A DNA stretch of 64,000 nt. Source: Clostridiaceae bacterium. GTDB lineage: Bacteria; Bacillota; Clostridia; Tissierellales; Sporanaerobacteraceae. The stretch lies in assembly GCA_019391515.1 (NCBI GenBank), contig JAHXQP010000007.1, forward strand, positions 1-64,000, written 5' to 3'. A program made the translations under genes and the position numbers. Below, one piece after another: positions 27,822 to 37,525 of this stretch (position 1 is its first letter; every line of letters begins with the position of its first letter). The notes beneath the pieces were generated by a model. The model was not told where the DNA came from and made no database searches. It saw only the letters and a list, made by a program, of their open reading frames with translations.

Positions 27822-29984
27822 ATGTTAGAAAACTTAATTTTAAAAATAGAACAGTATAATCCGCAAGCTAATATGAAGCAAGTAATTAAAGCTTATAGTT
27901 TTGCAGAAGCTGCCCATGAAGGTCAGTATAGAAATTCAGGGGAGAGATTTTTTGTTCACCCTTATAATGTAGCTATGATACTTATTGAATTAAATATGGA
28001 TACTGATACTATAGTGGCAGGATTGCTTCACGATGTACTTGAAGATACAGATGTTGTTTATGAAAAACTGGTAGAAGAGTTCGGAGAAGAAGTAGCAGAT
28101 TTAGTAGAAGGAGTTACTAAACTTAAAAAATTAAAATATAAGACTAAACAAGAGAATCAAGCTGAAAACTTAAGAAAAATGGTTGTTGCTATGGCTAAAG
28201 ATATAAGGGTCATAATAATTAAATTGGCTGATAGATTGCACAATATGAGGACTCTTGAATATATGAGTGAGGAAAAGAAAAAAGAAAAAGCATTAGAAAC
28301 ACTTGAAATCTATGCACCTCTTGCACATAGATTAGGTATTTCCAAGATAAAATGGGAGCTTGAAGATCTTTCTTTAAGGTTTTTAGATCCAGAAGGATAC
28401 TATAAGTTAGTAGATAAAGTTTCTAAACAAAGAAGAGAAAGGGAAGCGTATATTCAAATTATAATGAATACCCTTCAAGAAAAGCTTGATGAAATGGGAG
28501 TATCTTGTGAAATAAGTGGTAGGCCAAAGAATTTTTATAGTATATATAGAAAAATGGTATATCAAAATAAGAGTTTTGAGCAAATTTTTGATTTAACTGC
28601 CATAAGGATAATTGTAGATACAGTTAAAGATTGTTATGGAGCATTGGGTATAGTTCATACTATGTGGAAGCCTATTCCAGGAAGGTTTAAAGACTATATT
28701 GCTATGCCAAAACCCAATATGTATCAATCCCTTCATACTACTGTTATAGGGCCACAAGGAGAACCTTTTGAAGTTCAGATACGTACTTGGGATATGCATA
28801 GAACTGCTGAATATGGAATTGCAGCCCATTGGAAATATAAAGAAGGCACTGTAAAAACAGATAATTTTGATGAAAAACTTTCTTGGTTAAGACAGCTTTT
28901 AGAATGGCAAAAAGATATGAAGGATCCTAAAGAATTTATGGAATCTTTAAAAATAGATTTCTTTACTGATGAAGTCTTTGTATTTACTCCTAAGGGTGAT
29001 GTTATTAGTTTGCCAAATGGATCTACGCCTATAGATTTTGCTTATAGAGTTCATACAGCTGTAGGCAATAATTGTGTAGGTGCTAAAGTAGATGGAAGAA
29101 TTGTTCCTTTGGATTATAAGTTAAAAAATGGAAATATTGTAGAGGTAATTACTTCCGCAAATAATACAGGACCAAGTAGGGACTGGCTAAAAGTTGTTAA
29201 AAGCAGTCAAGCTAAAACAAAGATTAGACAATGGTTTAAGAGAGAGGAAAAAGACTTAAATATTATAAAGGGAAAAGATATGTTAGAAAAAGAGGTAAAG
29301 AGACAAGGATTTAAGTTGACAGAAATTTTGAAAGAAGATTGGTTAAAGAATATTGCTAGTAAACTTAGTCTAAATAATACAGATGATTTATATGCTGGTC
29401 TTGGTTATGGAAGTGTAACTTTAAGTCAAGTTATGCCGCGACTTAAGGAGTTTTATAAAGAACATCATGACATCAAAGAAGAAAAAAATATTTTCGAACC
29501 AAAGATAACTCCTCAAATTTCGAAAAAGAAGGAAAGAGTTCAGCAAGGAGTAACAATAAAAGGAGTAGATAATATAAAAGTACGATTTTCTAAATGCTGT
29601 AATCCAGTACCAGGAGATGAGATAGTAGGGTATATAACTAGAGGGAGAGGGGTCTCTATTCATAGGAGTGATTGTCCAAATATTGAAGACTTAGGAAGTG
29701 GAGAAAGATTTATTTACGTAGAGTGGGCCGATGATGAAAAAGCTTCTTATCAAGCAGAAATTCAAATAAAAGCTACTGATAGATCAGGACTTTTAACCGA
29801 TATAACTCAAAGAATAACTGAAGCAAAATTAGCAGTTCTATCTTTAAGCGCTAGGACAAATAGAGAAAAATTAGTAGTTATGAATATAATTCTTGAAATA
29901 AAAGATATAAACCAATTAAGGCAATTAATGAAAAAGATTAAAAAAATAAAAGGCGTTATAGATGTCTATAGGGTAACTACTTAG
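27822..29984 (+). CDS. relA: bifunctional (p)ppGpp synthetase/hydrolase Rel
   Basis: A 720-residue long RelA/SpoT homologue. Domain order: HD hydrolase with FVHPYNVAMIL and LLHDVLEDTD (about residues 45-80), synthetase with FKDYIAMPKPNMYQSLHTTV, TGS with FTPKGDVISLPNGSTPIDFAY, a Cys/His-containing zinc-finger-like domain (KCCNPVPGDEIVGY) and C-terminal ACT. It sets the stringent-response alarmone level. The hydrolase residues are present, so it should be bifunctional. ATG 27822 is preceded by GTGGGTGA. Confidence 0.97.
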   Translation: MLENLILKIEQYNPQANMKQVIKAYSFAEAAHEGQYRNSGERFFVHPYNVAMILIELNMDTDTIVAGLLHDVLEDTDVVYEKLVEEFGEEVADLVEGVTKLKKLKYKTKQENQAENLRKMVVAMAKDIRVIIIKLADRLHNMRTLEYMSEEKKKEKALETLEIYAPLAHRLGISKIKWELEDLSLRFLDPEGYYKLVDKVSKQRREREAYIQIIMNTLQEKLDEMGVSCEISGRPKNFYSIYRKMVYQNKSFEQIFDLTAIRIIVDTVKDCYGALGIVHTMWKPIPGRFKDYIAMPKPNMYQSLHTTVIGPQGEPFEVQIRTWDMHRTAEYGIAAHWKYKEGTVKTDNFDEKLSWLRQLLEWQKDMKDPKEFMESLKIDFFTDEVFVFTPKGDVISLPNGSTPIDFAYRVHTAVGNNCVGAKVDGRIVPLDYKLKNGNIVEVITSANNTGPSRDWLKVVKSSQAKTKIRQWFKREEKDLNIIKGKDMLEKEVKRQGFKLTEILKEDWLKNIASKLSLNNTDDLYAGLGYGSVTLSQVMPRLKEFYKEHHDIKEEKNIFEPKITPQISKKKERVQQGVTIKGVDNIKVRFSKCCNPVPGDEIVGYITRGRGVSIHRSDCPNIEDLGSGERFIYVEWADDEKASYQAEIQIKATDRSGLLTDITQRITEAKLAVLSLSARTNREKLVVMNIILEIKDINQLRQLMKKIKKIKGVIDVYRVTT

Positions 29985-30005
29985 AAATAGGAGAGGATGG
30001 AGAAA

Positions 30006-30455
30006 ATGAGAGCTGTAGTTCAGAGAGTTAATTATGGAAGTGTTACAGTTGATGATAAAAAGGTTGGAGAAATAGAAAAAGGTTTATTAGTATTTTTAGG
30101 AATTGGAAAAGATGATAATGTAGAGGATTTAGATTATTTAGTTAAAAAGGTATTAGGACTTAGAATATTTGAAGATGAAAATAATAAAATGAATTTGTCT
30201 CTTTTAGATATTAAAGGTGAATTATTGGTGGTTTCACAGTTTACTTTATATGGGGATGTTAGAAAAGGTAGAAGACCAAATTTCACGGCATCTGCTTCAC
30301 CAGATTTAGCAGAAAAATTATATAAAGATTTTATTGAAAAAAGTAAGGAATATGATATAAAAGTAGAAGAGGGAATATTTGGTGCCGATATGAAAGTAAG
30401 TATTGAAAATGATGGGCCAGTTACGATTCTTTTGGATAGCAAAAAAATTTTTTAG
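30006..30455 (+). CDS. dtd: D-aminoacyl-tRNA deacylase
   Basis: A 149-residue enzyme of exact family length. Motifs are [16 protein letters not shown], the chiral-proofreading SQFTLYGD and [11 protein letters not shown] (the conserved cross-subunit Gly-cisPro motif is NGPVT, here DGPVT). It removes D-amino acids from mis-charged tRNA. ATG 30006 is at the right distance from AGGAGAGG; the ATG nine bases earlier is too close. Confidence 0.97.
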   Translation: MRAVVQRVNYGSVTVDDKKVGEIEKGLLVFLGIGKDDNVEDLDYLVKKVLGLRIFEDENNKMNLSLLDIKGELLVVSQFTLYGDVRKGRRPNFTASASPDLAEKLYKDFIEKSKEYDIKVEEGIFGADMKVSIENDGPVTILLDSKKIF

Positions 30456-30465
30456 GAGGGATATT

Positions 30466-31089
30466 GTGAAAATAGAAAGATTACCAGTAGGTATATATGC
30501 GGCTAATTGTTATATTATTTATTGCGAGGATACAAAGGAAGGTATAGTTATTGATCCAGGTGGGGAAGGAGATATAATATTAGAAAGAATTAGAAAACTT
30601 GATTTAAATATAAAGTATATAATAATTACCCATGGTCATGTAGATCATATAGGTGGATTAGCAGAAGTTAAAGATGGCACTGGGGCAACTGTTTTAATTC
30701 ATGAACAGGATGAGGAAATGTTAAAGGATGCAACTAAAAATTTATCCAGTATGATGCCTACGAGAGAAACGCAGACATCTGCTGATAAGTTTGTAGAAGA
30801 TGGAGAAAAGCTTAATTTTGGGAATCATATAATTGAAATAATTCATACTCCAGGCCATACTCTAGGCGGAATAAGCATAAAAATAGAAGAAAATATATTC
30901 ACTGGAGATACTTTATTTGCTGGGTCCATAGGAAGAACAGATTTTCCAGGGGGCTCTTATAAACAAATTATTGAGTCAATAAAGAGAAAGCTTATTCTTT
31001 ATCCAGATGATACTATTGTATACCCAGGACATGGTCCATCATCAACAATAGGAAGGGAAAAAGCATCCAATCCATTTATTGTAGAATAA
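30466..31089 (+). CDS. metallo-beta-lactamase-fold hydrolase (glyoxalase II-like)
   Basis: A 207-residue hydrolase of the type often found between dtd and hemZ in Clostridia. The zinc motif is THGHVDHIGG, with HTPGHTLGG, FTGDTLFAGSIGRTDFPGG and YPGHGPSSTI supplying further ligands. This is the hydroxyacylglutathione hydrolase-like group, whose substrate in anaerobes is unclear. The GTG at 30466 follows GGAGGG. Confidence 0.92.
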   Translation: MKIERLPVGIYAANCYIIYCEDTKEGIVIDPGGEGDIILERIRKLDLNIKYIIITHGHVDHIGGLAEVKDGTGATVLIHEQDEEMLKDATKNLSSMMPTRETQTSADKFVEDGEKLNFGNHIIEIIHTPGHTLGGISIKIEENIFTGDTLFAGSIGRTDFPGGSYKQIIESIKRKLILYPDDTIVYPGHGPSSTIGREKASNPFIVE

Positions 31090-31136
31090 AAAGTAGCTGG
31101 GTACTTTCCAAGAGAATTCAAGTTAAAGGTGATTAC

Positions 31137-32618
31137 ATGATATTAGTCTATTTAGAAGGACATAACTATGAATATGAAGTACGTGAATTAATTAAATTAT
31201 TTTTCTTTGGAAAAGAAATTAAATTTGTTGAAGATGAAAAAGCTTGCAACGAATATGGTATATTGATAAAAAACTGTTTAGGAAAAGATAAAGATGATTA
31301 TTTTTCTTTAACTGAAATTTTTAAAAACGGAAAAATAGTAAGTAGTTCTTCCATAGAATCGATAAAGAATATTCATATTGGAAGAGATGATTTAAATAAA
31401 AAGATTAAAACTGGTATAAAACAGAGTATTTATGAGGCTATTTCAAAAACAGGAGAATTAGAAACACCTTGGGGAATACTTACTGGAGTAAGACCAGTAA
31501 AAATAGTACATGATTTAATAGATAAACAAATTGAAGAGAAAGAGATTTATGATATTCTTAGGAATGAATACAGGTTACACTCTAATAGGGCTAGGTTGAT
31601 CATTGATGTAGCTAAAAAGCAAAGAAGTTTTATCTATCCACTATCAAAAGATAGATTTAGCTTGTATATAAGCATTCCTTTTTGCCCTACGAGGTGTATA
31701 TATTGTTCTTTTCCGTCAAATTCTTTAGAAGTAAGCAAAAAATATGTAGATGAGTATACAGAAAAACTTATATATGAATTAACTGAGATTAAAAAGATAA
31801 TGAAAAACAAGAGTATATACACAGTTTATATAGGAGGAGGCACTCCTACTGCAATACCTACAAAAAATCTAGATAAAATAATTAAAACCATATATAATTT
31901 ATTTGAGAGAGAAAACATAGAAGAAATAACAGTAGAAGCAGGTAGGCCAGATACTCTAACAGCTGAAAAGCTTCAGATGTTAAGGGAAAACTATATAGAG
32001 AGGATAAGTATAAATCCTCAAACGATGAATTTAAAGACATTAAAGACCATTGGAAGAAAGCATACAGATAAGGATATAATTAGAACATTTAACTTAGCAA
32101 GAGAAATAGGATTTTCCAATATAAATATGGATATAATAATTGGACTTCCAGGAGAAGATATAAATGATGTTAAAAATACATTAGAAATTATATCTGAGTT
32201 AAGACCTGAAAGTTTAACGGTTCATACATTGGCAGTAAAAAGAGTTTCTAAATTTAGAAAAGCAATCGATACTTATTCTTTAAAAGATCAAAACACTATT
32301 AATTCCATGTTGGAACTGTCTAAGAAGTATGCAAAAAACATGGGACTTTTGCCTTATTATCTATATAGACAAAAGCAAATGTTAGGAAATCTTGAAAACA
32401 TAGGCTACTCTATTGAAGGAAAAGAATGTATTTATAATATGCTTATAATGGAGGAAAGAGAAACTATAATAGCATTGGGAGCAGGAGGGGTATCTAAAAT
32501 ATTCTATCCTAATGAAAATAGATTTGAAAGGGTTCCTAATGTAAAGGGGTTAAAAGATTATTTACTTAGAACCGAAGAAATGGTAGAAAGAAAAAGGAAG
32601 TTTGTTGACACTATCTAA
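31137..32618 (+). CDS. hemZ: coproporphyrinogen dehydrogenase-like radical SAM enzyme HemZ
   Basis: A 493-residue HemN/HemZ-type radical SAM protein. An N-terminal domain of about 170 residues precedes the cluster motif CPTRCIYC in SIPFCPTRCIYCSFP, then YIGGGTPTAI, TVEAGRPDTL and MDIIIGLPGEDIN. Anaerobic coproporphyrinogen oxidation is the family activity, although some HemN-like proteins handle haem. It is followed by a T-box and aspS. Confidence 0.93.
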   Translation: MILVYLEGHNYEYEVRELIKLFFFGKEIKFVEDEKACNEYGILIKNCLGKDKDDYFSLTEIFKNGKIVSSSSIESIKNIHIGRDDLNKKIKTGIKQSIYEAISKTGELETPWGILTGVRPVKIVHDLIDKQIEEKEIYDILRNEYRLHSNRARLIIDVAKKQRSFIYPLSKDRFSLYISIPFCPTRCIYCSFPSNSLEVSKKYVDEYTEKLIYELTEIKKIMKNKSIYTVYIGGGTPTAIPTKNLDKIIKTIYNLFERENIEEITVEAGRPDTLTAEKLQMLRENYIERISINPQTMNLKTLKTIGRKHTDKDIIRTFNLAREIGFSNINMDIIIGLPGEDINDVKNTLEIISELRPESLTVHTLAVKRVSKFRKAIDTYSLKDQNTINSMLELSKKYAKNMGLLPYYLYRQKQMLGNLENIGYSIEGKECIYNMLIMEERETIIALGAGGVSKIFYPNENRFERVPNVKGLKDYLLRTEEMVERKRKFVDTI

Positions 32619-32633
32619 TTTTTATTTTATAAT
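32605..32633 (+). promoter_or_regulatory. sigma-A promoter of the aspS leader, inside hemZ
   Basis: TTGACA (within the last codons of hemZ), 17-base spacer, TATAAT: both boxes are consensus. Confidence 0.9.
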
Positions 32634-32649
32634 TATTAAAAACATACTA

Positions 32650-32842
32650 AAAGACTAGGATAAGGAAGAGTAGTTAAATCCCTTGGCTATAGAGAGTCGG
32701 TGATGGTGGAAATCCGATGCCAATATTTGATGAAGACACTTTTGAGTCAATAGGTTAAAAAAGCGAGGTCTATTACCTAATTAGGGTGGCACCGCGAGAT
32801 AAAACCTCTCGTCCCTGAAATTCATGGATGAGAGGTTTTTGT
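32650..32842 (+). promoter_or_regulatory. T-box riboswitch, aspartate specifier
   Basis: Stem I has GGTGATGGTGGAAATCC; the specifier codon GAC (32735-32737, Asp) is in GAAGACACT; the T-box bulge AGGGTGGCACCGCGAG is at 32783-32798; and the terminator ACCTCTCGTCC/GGATGAGAGGT with T-run spans 32803-32842. It controls aspS by tRNA-Asp charging. Confidence 0.93.
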
Positions 32843-32872
32843 TTTTGTAAATATAACAGGGAGGTTTGAGAT

Positions 32873-34654
32873 ATGGGTGAAAAAATGGGTAATTTAAGAA
32901 GGACTCATATGTGTGGAGATTTAAGAAAAATAAATATTAATGAAGAAGTAGTGCTTATGGGTTGGGTTCAAAAAAAGAGAAATTTAGGTTCGTTAATATT
33001 TGCAGACTTAAGAGATACTAAAGGGATAGCACAGGTTGTATTTGATGATACTATTTCAGAGGAATTATTTAAGAAAGCAGAAAAAATCAAAAGTGAATAT
33101 GTTATTGCAGTCAAAGGAAAGGTTAGAGAAAGAGAGGCTATAAATAAAAATATATCTACTGGGGAAATAGAAATAATAGTAAGTGAACTAAAGATATTGA
33201 ATGAGTCAGAAACTCCTCCAATTTATATTAAAGATAATGATGATGTTTCTGAAAATATGAGATTGAAATATAGGTATCTTGATTTGAGAAAACCTTCTAT
33301 GCAAAGAAATCTTAAAGCAAGACATAAGACTGGAAAAATTATAAGAGAGTTTTTAGATGAAAACAATTTTGTTGAAATAGAAACTCCTATGCTTACTAAG
33401 CCAACTCCTGAAGGTGCTAGAGATTATTTAGTTCCTAGTAGAGTAAATGAAGGGAAATTTTATGCCCTTCCTCAGTCACCGCAATTGATGAAACAGCTTT
33501 TAATGGTTTCAGGCATGGACAGATACTATCAAATAGTAAAATGCTTCAGAGACGAAGATTTAAGGGCAAATAGACAGCCGGAATTTACTCAAGTAGATAT
33601 AGAAATGTCTTTTGTAGACATAGAAGATATAATAGAGATAAATGAAAAACTTCTATATAGAATATTTAAAGAAATGAAAGGTATCGAAATAGAATTGCCT
33701 ATCATGAGAATGACTTATAATGAAGCTATGGAAAGATTTGGCTCAGACAAGCCAGATTTAAGATTTGAATTTGAGTTAAAAGATATAACAGATATAGTTG
33801 CTAATTCAGATTTCAAAGTATTTAGTGGCACAATAAAAAATAATGGGGAAGTTAGAGGTATAAATATAAAAGGATATGAAAGCAGTTTTTCTAGAAAAGA
33901 TATTTCAAAGTTAGAAAATTATGTAAAGACCTTTGGTGCTAAAGGATTAGCTTGGATAAAAATAACTGATGAAGGCATTACCTCTCCTATTGCTAAGTTT
34001 TTAAGTGAAAATGAATTAGGAAATATAATTAGCAGAATGGATGGAGAAAAAGGAGATCTATTATTATTTGTTGCAGATAAACCTAAAGTGGTATTTGATA
34101 GTTTAGGTAATCTAAGAGTAGAAATTGCAAAAAGACTTGACATAATAGAAAAGGATGACTTGAAATTAGTTTGGATAACAGAGTTTCCATTATTCGAATA
34201 TGATGAAGATGAAGAAAGATATGTAGCTAAACATCATCCTTTCACCCATCCAATGGAGGAGGATATTGAGCTTTTAGAAACTAATCCTGAAAAAGTTAGG
34301 GCAAAAGCTTATGATATTGTTATAAATGGAGATGAAATGGGAGGAGGAAGTATTAGAATAAGTGATTCTAAACTTCAAGAGAGAATGTTTAAAGCATTAG
34401 GTTTTTCTATGGAAGAAGCCAGAGAAAAATTCGGATTTTTATTAGAGGCATTTAAATATGGAACCCCTCCTCATGGCGGAATAGCTTATGGATTTGATAG
34501 GTTAGTAATGCTTTTAACTGATACAGATAATATTCGCGATGTAATTGCTTTTCCGAAAACTCAAAGTGCAACTTGTCTTTTAACAGGAGCACCAGCAAAT
34601 ATAGATTCAGAACAACTTAAAGAAGTTCATATGAAATTAGATTTAGAAAAATAA
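32873..34654 (+). CDS. aspS: aspartate--tRNA ligase
   Basis: A 593-residue class IIb synthetase of bacterial length. An N-terminal OB domain (VVLMGWVQKKRNLGSLIFAD) precedes the catalytic core with motif 1 in FVEIETPMLTKPTPEGARDY, motif 2 YYQIVKCFRDEDLRANRQPEF, a GAD insertion domain and motif 3 APPHGGIAYGFDRLV-like region (here TPPHGGIAYGFDRL). The T-box upstream reads an Asp codon, which agrees. hisS, which commonly stands between hemZ and aspS, is absent from the window. Confidence 0.98.
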   Translation: MGEKMGNLRRTHMCGDLRKININEEVVLMGWVQKKRNLGSLIFADLRDTKGIAQVVFDDTISEELFKKAEKIKSEYVIAVKGKVREREAINKNISTGEIEIIVSELKILNESETPPIYIKDNDDVSENMRLKYRYLDLRKPSMQRNLKARHKTGKIIREFLDENNFVEIETPMLTKPTPEGARDYLVPSRVNEGKFYALPQSPQLMKQLLMVSGMDRYYQIVKCFRDEDLRANRQPEFTQVDIEMSFVDIEDIIEINEKLLYRIFKEMKGIEIELPIMRMTYNEAMERFGSDKPDLRFEFELKDITDIVANSDFKVFSGTIKNNGEVRGINIKGYESSFSRKDISKLENYVKTFGAKGLAWIKITDEGITSPIAKFLSENELGNIISRMDGEKGDLLLFVADKPKVVFDSLGNLRVEIAKRLDIIEKDDLKLVWITEFPLFEYDEDEERYVAKHHPFTHPMEEDIELLETNPEKVRAKAYDIVINGDEMGGGSIRISDSKLQERMFKALGFSMEEAREKFGFLLEAFKYGTPPHGGIAYGFDRLVMLLTDTDNIRDVIAFPKTQSATCLLTGAPANIDSEQLKEVHMKLDLEK

Positions 34655-34658
34655 TTAC

Positions 34659-34678
34659 TCCAGGGCTTTTGCCCTGGA
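34659..34678 (+). other. GC-rich hairpin after aspS
   Basis: Perfect stem TCCAGGGC/GCCCTGGA with a TTTT loop four bases past the aspS stop. There is no T-run after it, so it is either a weak terminator or a 3'-end stabiliser. Confidence 0.6.
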
Positions 34679-34704
34679 AAGTATTCATAATGTAGGTGAT
34701 GATT

Positions 34705-35418
34705 GTGTATAACTCTTTTTTAAGGACTGAACTGCTTATAGGAAGAGAAGGAATGGATATATTAAATAGTTCAACAGTATGTGTATTTGGAATAGGAGGG
34801 GTAGGGTCTTATACTGTAGAAGCATTAGTAAGATCAGGAATTGGAAATATTGTTCTAGTAGATTATGATATAATAGATGTAACAAATATTAATAGACAGA
34901 TTCACGCTACACATAGTACTATAGGCAGATATAAAGTTGAAGCTATGAAAGAAAGAGTATTGGATATTAATCCATATATTAATGCAAAAACATATAATGC
35001 AAAATTGGAAAAAACTAATATAGATTCTCTATTATCAAAAGAATATAATTATGTAGTAGATGCAATAGACATGGTTAGTTCAAAACTAGATTTAATCGAA
35101 AGATGTAAAATTGAAAATATTCCCATTATTAGTTGCATGGGAGCTGGAAATAAATTAGATCCAACTATGTTATTAGTAGGTGATATTTATAAAACAAGTA
35201 TTTGTCCATTAGCGAGAGTTATGAGAAGAGAGTTAAGAAAAAGAAAAGTAGATTCATTAAAAGTTATATGGTCCAAAGAAAAGCCTATTAAGGTAAACTT
35301 AAAAAATGAAGAAACCAAAAAAACAGTTCCGGGTAGTGTTTCTTTTGTTCCATCTGTAGCAGGATTAATAATAGCTTCAGAAGTGGTTAAGGATTTAATC
35401 AGTAAGGAGGGTTTATAA
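34705..35418 (+). CDS. tcdA: tRNA threonylcarbamoyladenosine dehydratase (TcdA/ThiF family)
   Basis: A 237-residue E1-like protein. The nucleotide-binding Rossmann motif is VFGIGGVGSYTVEALVRSG, followed by LVDYDIIDVTNINRQIHAT and the C-terminal VPGSVSFVPSVAGLIIASEV. TcdA cyclises t6A37 to ct6A in tRNAs reading ANN codons. The GTG at 34705 is favoured by AGGTG six bases upstream, with ATG 34699 as alternative. Its stop nearly overlaps the start of the next gene (spacing 1). Confidence 0.93.
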   Translation: MYNSFLRTELLIGREGMDILNSSTVCVFGIGGVGSYTVEALVRSGIGNIVLVDYDIIDVTNINRQIHATHSTIGRYKVEAMKERVLDINPYINAKTYNAKLEKTNIDSLLSKEYNYVVDAIDMVSSKLDLIERCKIENIPIISCMGAGNKLDPTMLLVGDIYKTSICPLARVMRRELRKRKVDSLKVIWSKEKPIKVNLKNEETKKTVPGSVSFVPSVAGLIIASEVVKDLISKEGL

Positions 35419-35419
35419 T

Positions 35420-35845
35420 ATGGATCAAGTTGGATTAGTAACAAAGGTAAGAGATGACAATATGGTGGAAGTCAAGATAAAACGTATGACAGCTTGTGGT
35501 GATAGTTGTGAAAGTTGTTCTGGTATCTGTCATGTACCAGGTATTGTAATTACTGTACCCAATACCTTGAATGCTAATGTAGGAGATGAAATTGAGTTAA
35601 GAGCTAAAGGTGAGAGTATATTAAAATATGCAATGATAACGTATATGATTCCTTTTTGTATGTTGTTAATAGGTATCTTTGCAAGTATGTATATATTTAA
35701 GTCTATGGGCATAAAAAGCTATGAAAATTATAGTTTTTTAGTAGGACTAGTATTTTTAGCCATATCTTATGTTATTCTTAAAAAAATAGATAAGAAAATT
35801 GAAAAGAATAATAACTTAAGCTTTGAAATGGTTAAAATATTGTAA
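35420..35845 (+). CDS. SoxR-reducing system protein RseC-like (RseC/MucC family)
   Basis: A 141-residue protein whose N-terminal cytosolic domain has the cysteine cluster TACGDSCESCSGIC (four Cys), then two transmembrane helices (about residues 74-95 and 102-118). The family includes RseC of Gammaproteobacteria and is widespread next to Rnf or redox genes. It may bind an iron-sulphur cluster. Its SD AAGGAGGG overlaps the tcdA end, suggesting one operon with tcdA and the following CsoR-like gene. Confidence 0.88.
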   Translation: MDQVGLVTKVRDDNMVEVKIKRMTACGDSCESCSGICHVPGIVITVPNTLNANVGDEIELRAKGESILKYAMITYMIPFCMLLIGIFASMYIFKSMGIKSYENYSFLVGLVFLAISYVILKKIDKKIEKNNNLSFEMVKIL

Positions 35846-35859
35846 GGAGGTATATGAGG

Positions 35860-36129
35860 TTGAGTAAAGAAGACAAGGAGAGAGTCGCTATAATTAATAG
35901 ATTAAGGCGAATTGAGGGACAAGTAAAAGGGATTCAAAAAATGGTTTGTGAAGAAAAGGTTTGTGGTGATATTCTTATACAAATCGCAGCAGTAAGGTCG
36001 GCATTAAATAAGGTTGGAGGTATGATCTTAGAAGACCACATGAAAGATTGTATAAAAACTTCACTAGAAAATGGGGAAGATGATGCTATAGATGGTTTAA
36101 TAGATACTATATTAAAATATACGAAATAA
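35860..36129 (+). CDS. CsoR/FrmR-type metal-sensitive repressor
   Basis: An 89-residue four-helix regulator: RLRRIEGQVKGIQKMV, then Cys in VCGDILIQIAA and the C-terminal His/Cys pair in EDHMKDCI. This Cys-His-Cys set (C, H and C, 25 and 29 residues apart) matches CsoR-type copper sensors; the same fold also houses other sensors, and no metal exporter gene is adjacent. The start is uncertain: TTG 35860 lies nine bases from AAGGAGG, whereas ATG 35854 lies only three. Confidence 0.88.
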   Translation: MSKEDKERVAIINRLRRIEGQVKGIQKMVCEEKVCGDILIQIAAVRSALNKVGGMILEDHMKDCIKTSLENGEDDAIDGLIDTILKYTK

Positions 36130-36130
36130 A

Positions 36131-36571
36131 TTATTGTGCTTTATTCTGTACCCTTTTTATTGAACGACTTAAAGAAGAGGATATGACTATACCAATGCTA
36201 ATAGCTACTGCTATAAATAAAGTTTCGGTACCTATATTTGCCGCATCAAGAAATCTTTTTTCTATTAAAGCCAACATTGTATAATACATTCCCGCTCCTG
36301 GAACCAAAGGTATAATTCCAGGTATAATAAATACTGTAGCTGGTTTTTTTAAGTGTCTAGCAAGTAATTCGCCTATAATACCTACAGCTAAAGCACCAAA
36401 AAAAGTACCAGCTACAGGTGAAGAATATCTACCCAATATAGCAGTGTATGTCATCCATCCTAAGGCTCCCACAGTTCCAGAGACTATTATAGAGTCTCTA
36501 GGTATGCTAAACAATATAGAAGCTCCTATGGTACCAAAAAAAGAAAAAACAAATTGTTTAATAAATTCCAT
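36131..36571 (-). CDS. threonine/serine exporter ThrE, C-terminal component
   Basis: A 146-residue protein with four transmembrane helices and the PGIIPLVPGAGMYYTM motif, corresponding to the second half (ThrE_2/DUF3815) of the ThrE exporter. The start ATG overlaps the stop of the upstream gene by one base, so the two are translated together. In many bacteria both halves are fused in one protein. Confidence 0.92.
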   Translation of the reverse strand: MEFIKQFVFSFFGTIGASILFSIPRDSIIVSGTVGALGWMTYTAILGRYSSPVAGTFFGALAVGIIGELLARHLKKPATVFIIPGIIPLVPGAGMYYTMLALIEKRFLDAANIGTETLFIAVAISIGIVISSSLSRSIKRVQNKAQ

Positions 36572-37353
36572 TAAATCAACCCCTTAAAATATATTTTAAG
36601 TATCATTCCTACTCCAAAAGCTATGGAGAGAGCAGTGATTATAGCTTCCATTCCTCTAGAAAGTCCTGAAACAAAATCTCCAGACATAGTATCTCTGATA
36701 GCATTGGTTATGGCTACTCCAGGAACTAATGACATTATAGAGCCAATAATAATTTTATCTGGGTTTGCGCCAAGCCCTATTCTAACAAAGAGTATAGATA
36801 ATAATGACGCAACTGCTGCTCCAGAAAAATTATTTATAAAAAAAGTAATTCCCAATTCATTCAATTTAGTAGAAACAATAACAACCATTATACCTGTAAA
36901 GAAACTTGCTAAAAAATCAAGAAAACTTCCCCCAAATAATAAAGAAAAAAATGCTGCAATAATACCTCCAAATAAAAATTTAGTTATATTATTATAGTTG
37001 TCAATATCATCTATTTTTTTAAGTTTTTCTATTGCTTCTTCTATTTCCATATCTGATTCTACAAATTGTCTTGAAAAATCATTCACCATATTTATTTTAT
37101 TCAAGTCAATTTTTATGGTGTTTATTCTTTGAAGATATGATACAACATCTTCTCCATGTTCTAAAGATACAAATATTCCTGTTGGCGTTACAAAAGCTTC
37201 TACATATTTAATATTTTTTCTAGATTTACAGATTCTTATTATCATATCTTCAACTCTATAAGTTTCTGCTCCATTTTTTAACATTATCCTACCAGCTAAA
37301 ACAGCCAATATAAGTAGCCTTTTTACTTCTTTTTTTTCGTCTATTTCATTCAT
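36571..37353 (-). CDS. threonine/serine exporter ThrE, N-terminal component
   Basis: A 260-residue DUF1212 protein with a cytosolic N-terminal region containing LKNGAETYRVEDMIIRICKS followed by five transmembrane helices and LVPGVAITNAIRDTMSGDFVSG (20-residue core quoted as LVPGVAITNAIRDTMSGDFV). It makes the exporter with the downstream half-gene. It diverges from glyA (172-base gap), which consumes serine, so coordinate one-carbon metabolism is plausible. Confidence 0.93.
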   Translation of the reverse strand: MNEIDEKKEVKRLLILAVLAGRIMLKNGAETYRVEDMIIRICKSRKNIKYVEAFVTPTGIFVSLEHGEDVVSYLQRINTIKIDLNKINMVNDFSRQFVESDMEIEEAIEKLKKIDDIDNYNNITKFLFGGIIAAFFSLLFGGSFLDFLASFFTGIMVVIVSTKLNELGITFFINNFSGAAVASLLSILFVRIGLGANPDKIIIGSIMSLVPGVAITNAIRDTMSGDFVSGLSRGMEAIITALSIAFGVGMILKIYFKGLI

Positions 37354-37525
37354 TGCTATTTTTCACCTCTATTGTTAAAACTATTTAACTTGTAAAAATA
37401 TTCTCCAATTTATATAATAGAACTATAAAATATAATAATATTTTTTATACATGATTATATTATATTATGAAATAGGACTTAATCAAGTACATATGAAATA
37501 TTAAATTAAGAAAGGAGATCAATAA

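Noticed and set aside
34659-34678. rho-independent terminator of aspS
   Set aside because: The hairpin is perfect but no T-run follows, so I list it only as a hairpin.
37354-37525. glycine riboswitch ahead of glyA
   Set aside because: The gap is only 172 bases, very A+T-rich, and has none of the conserved glycine aptamer elements.
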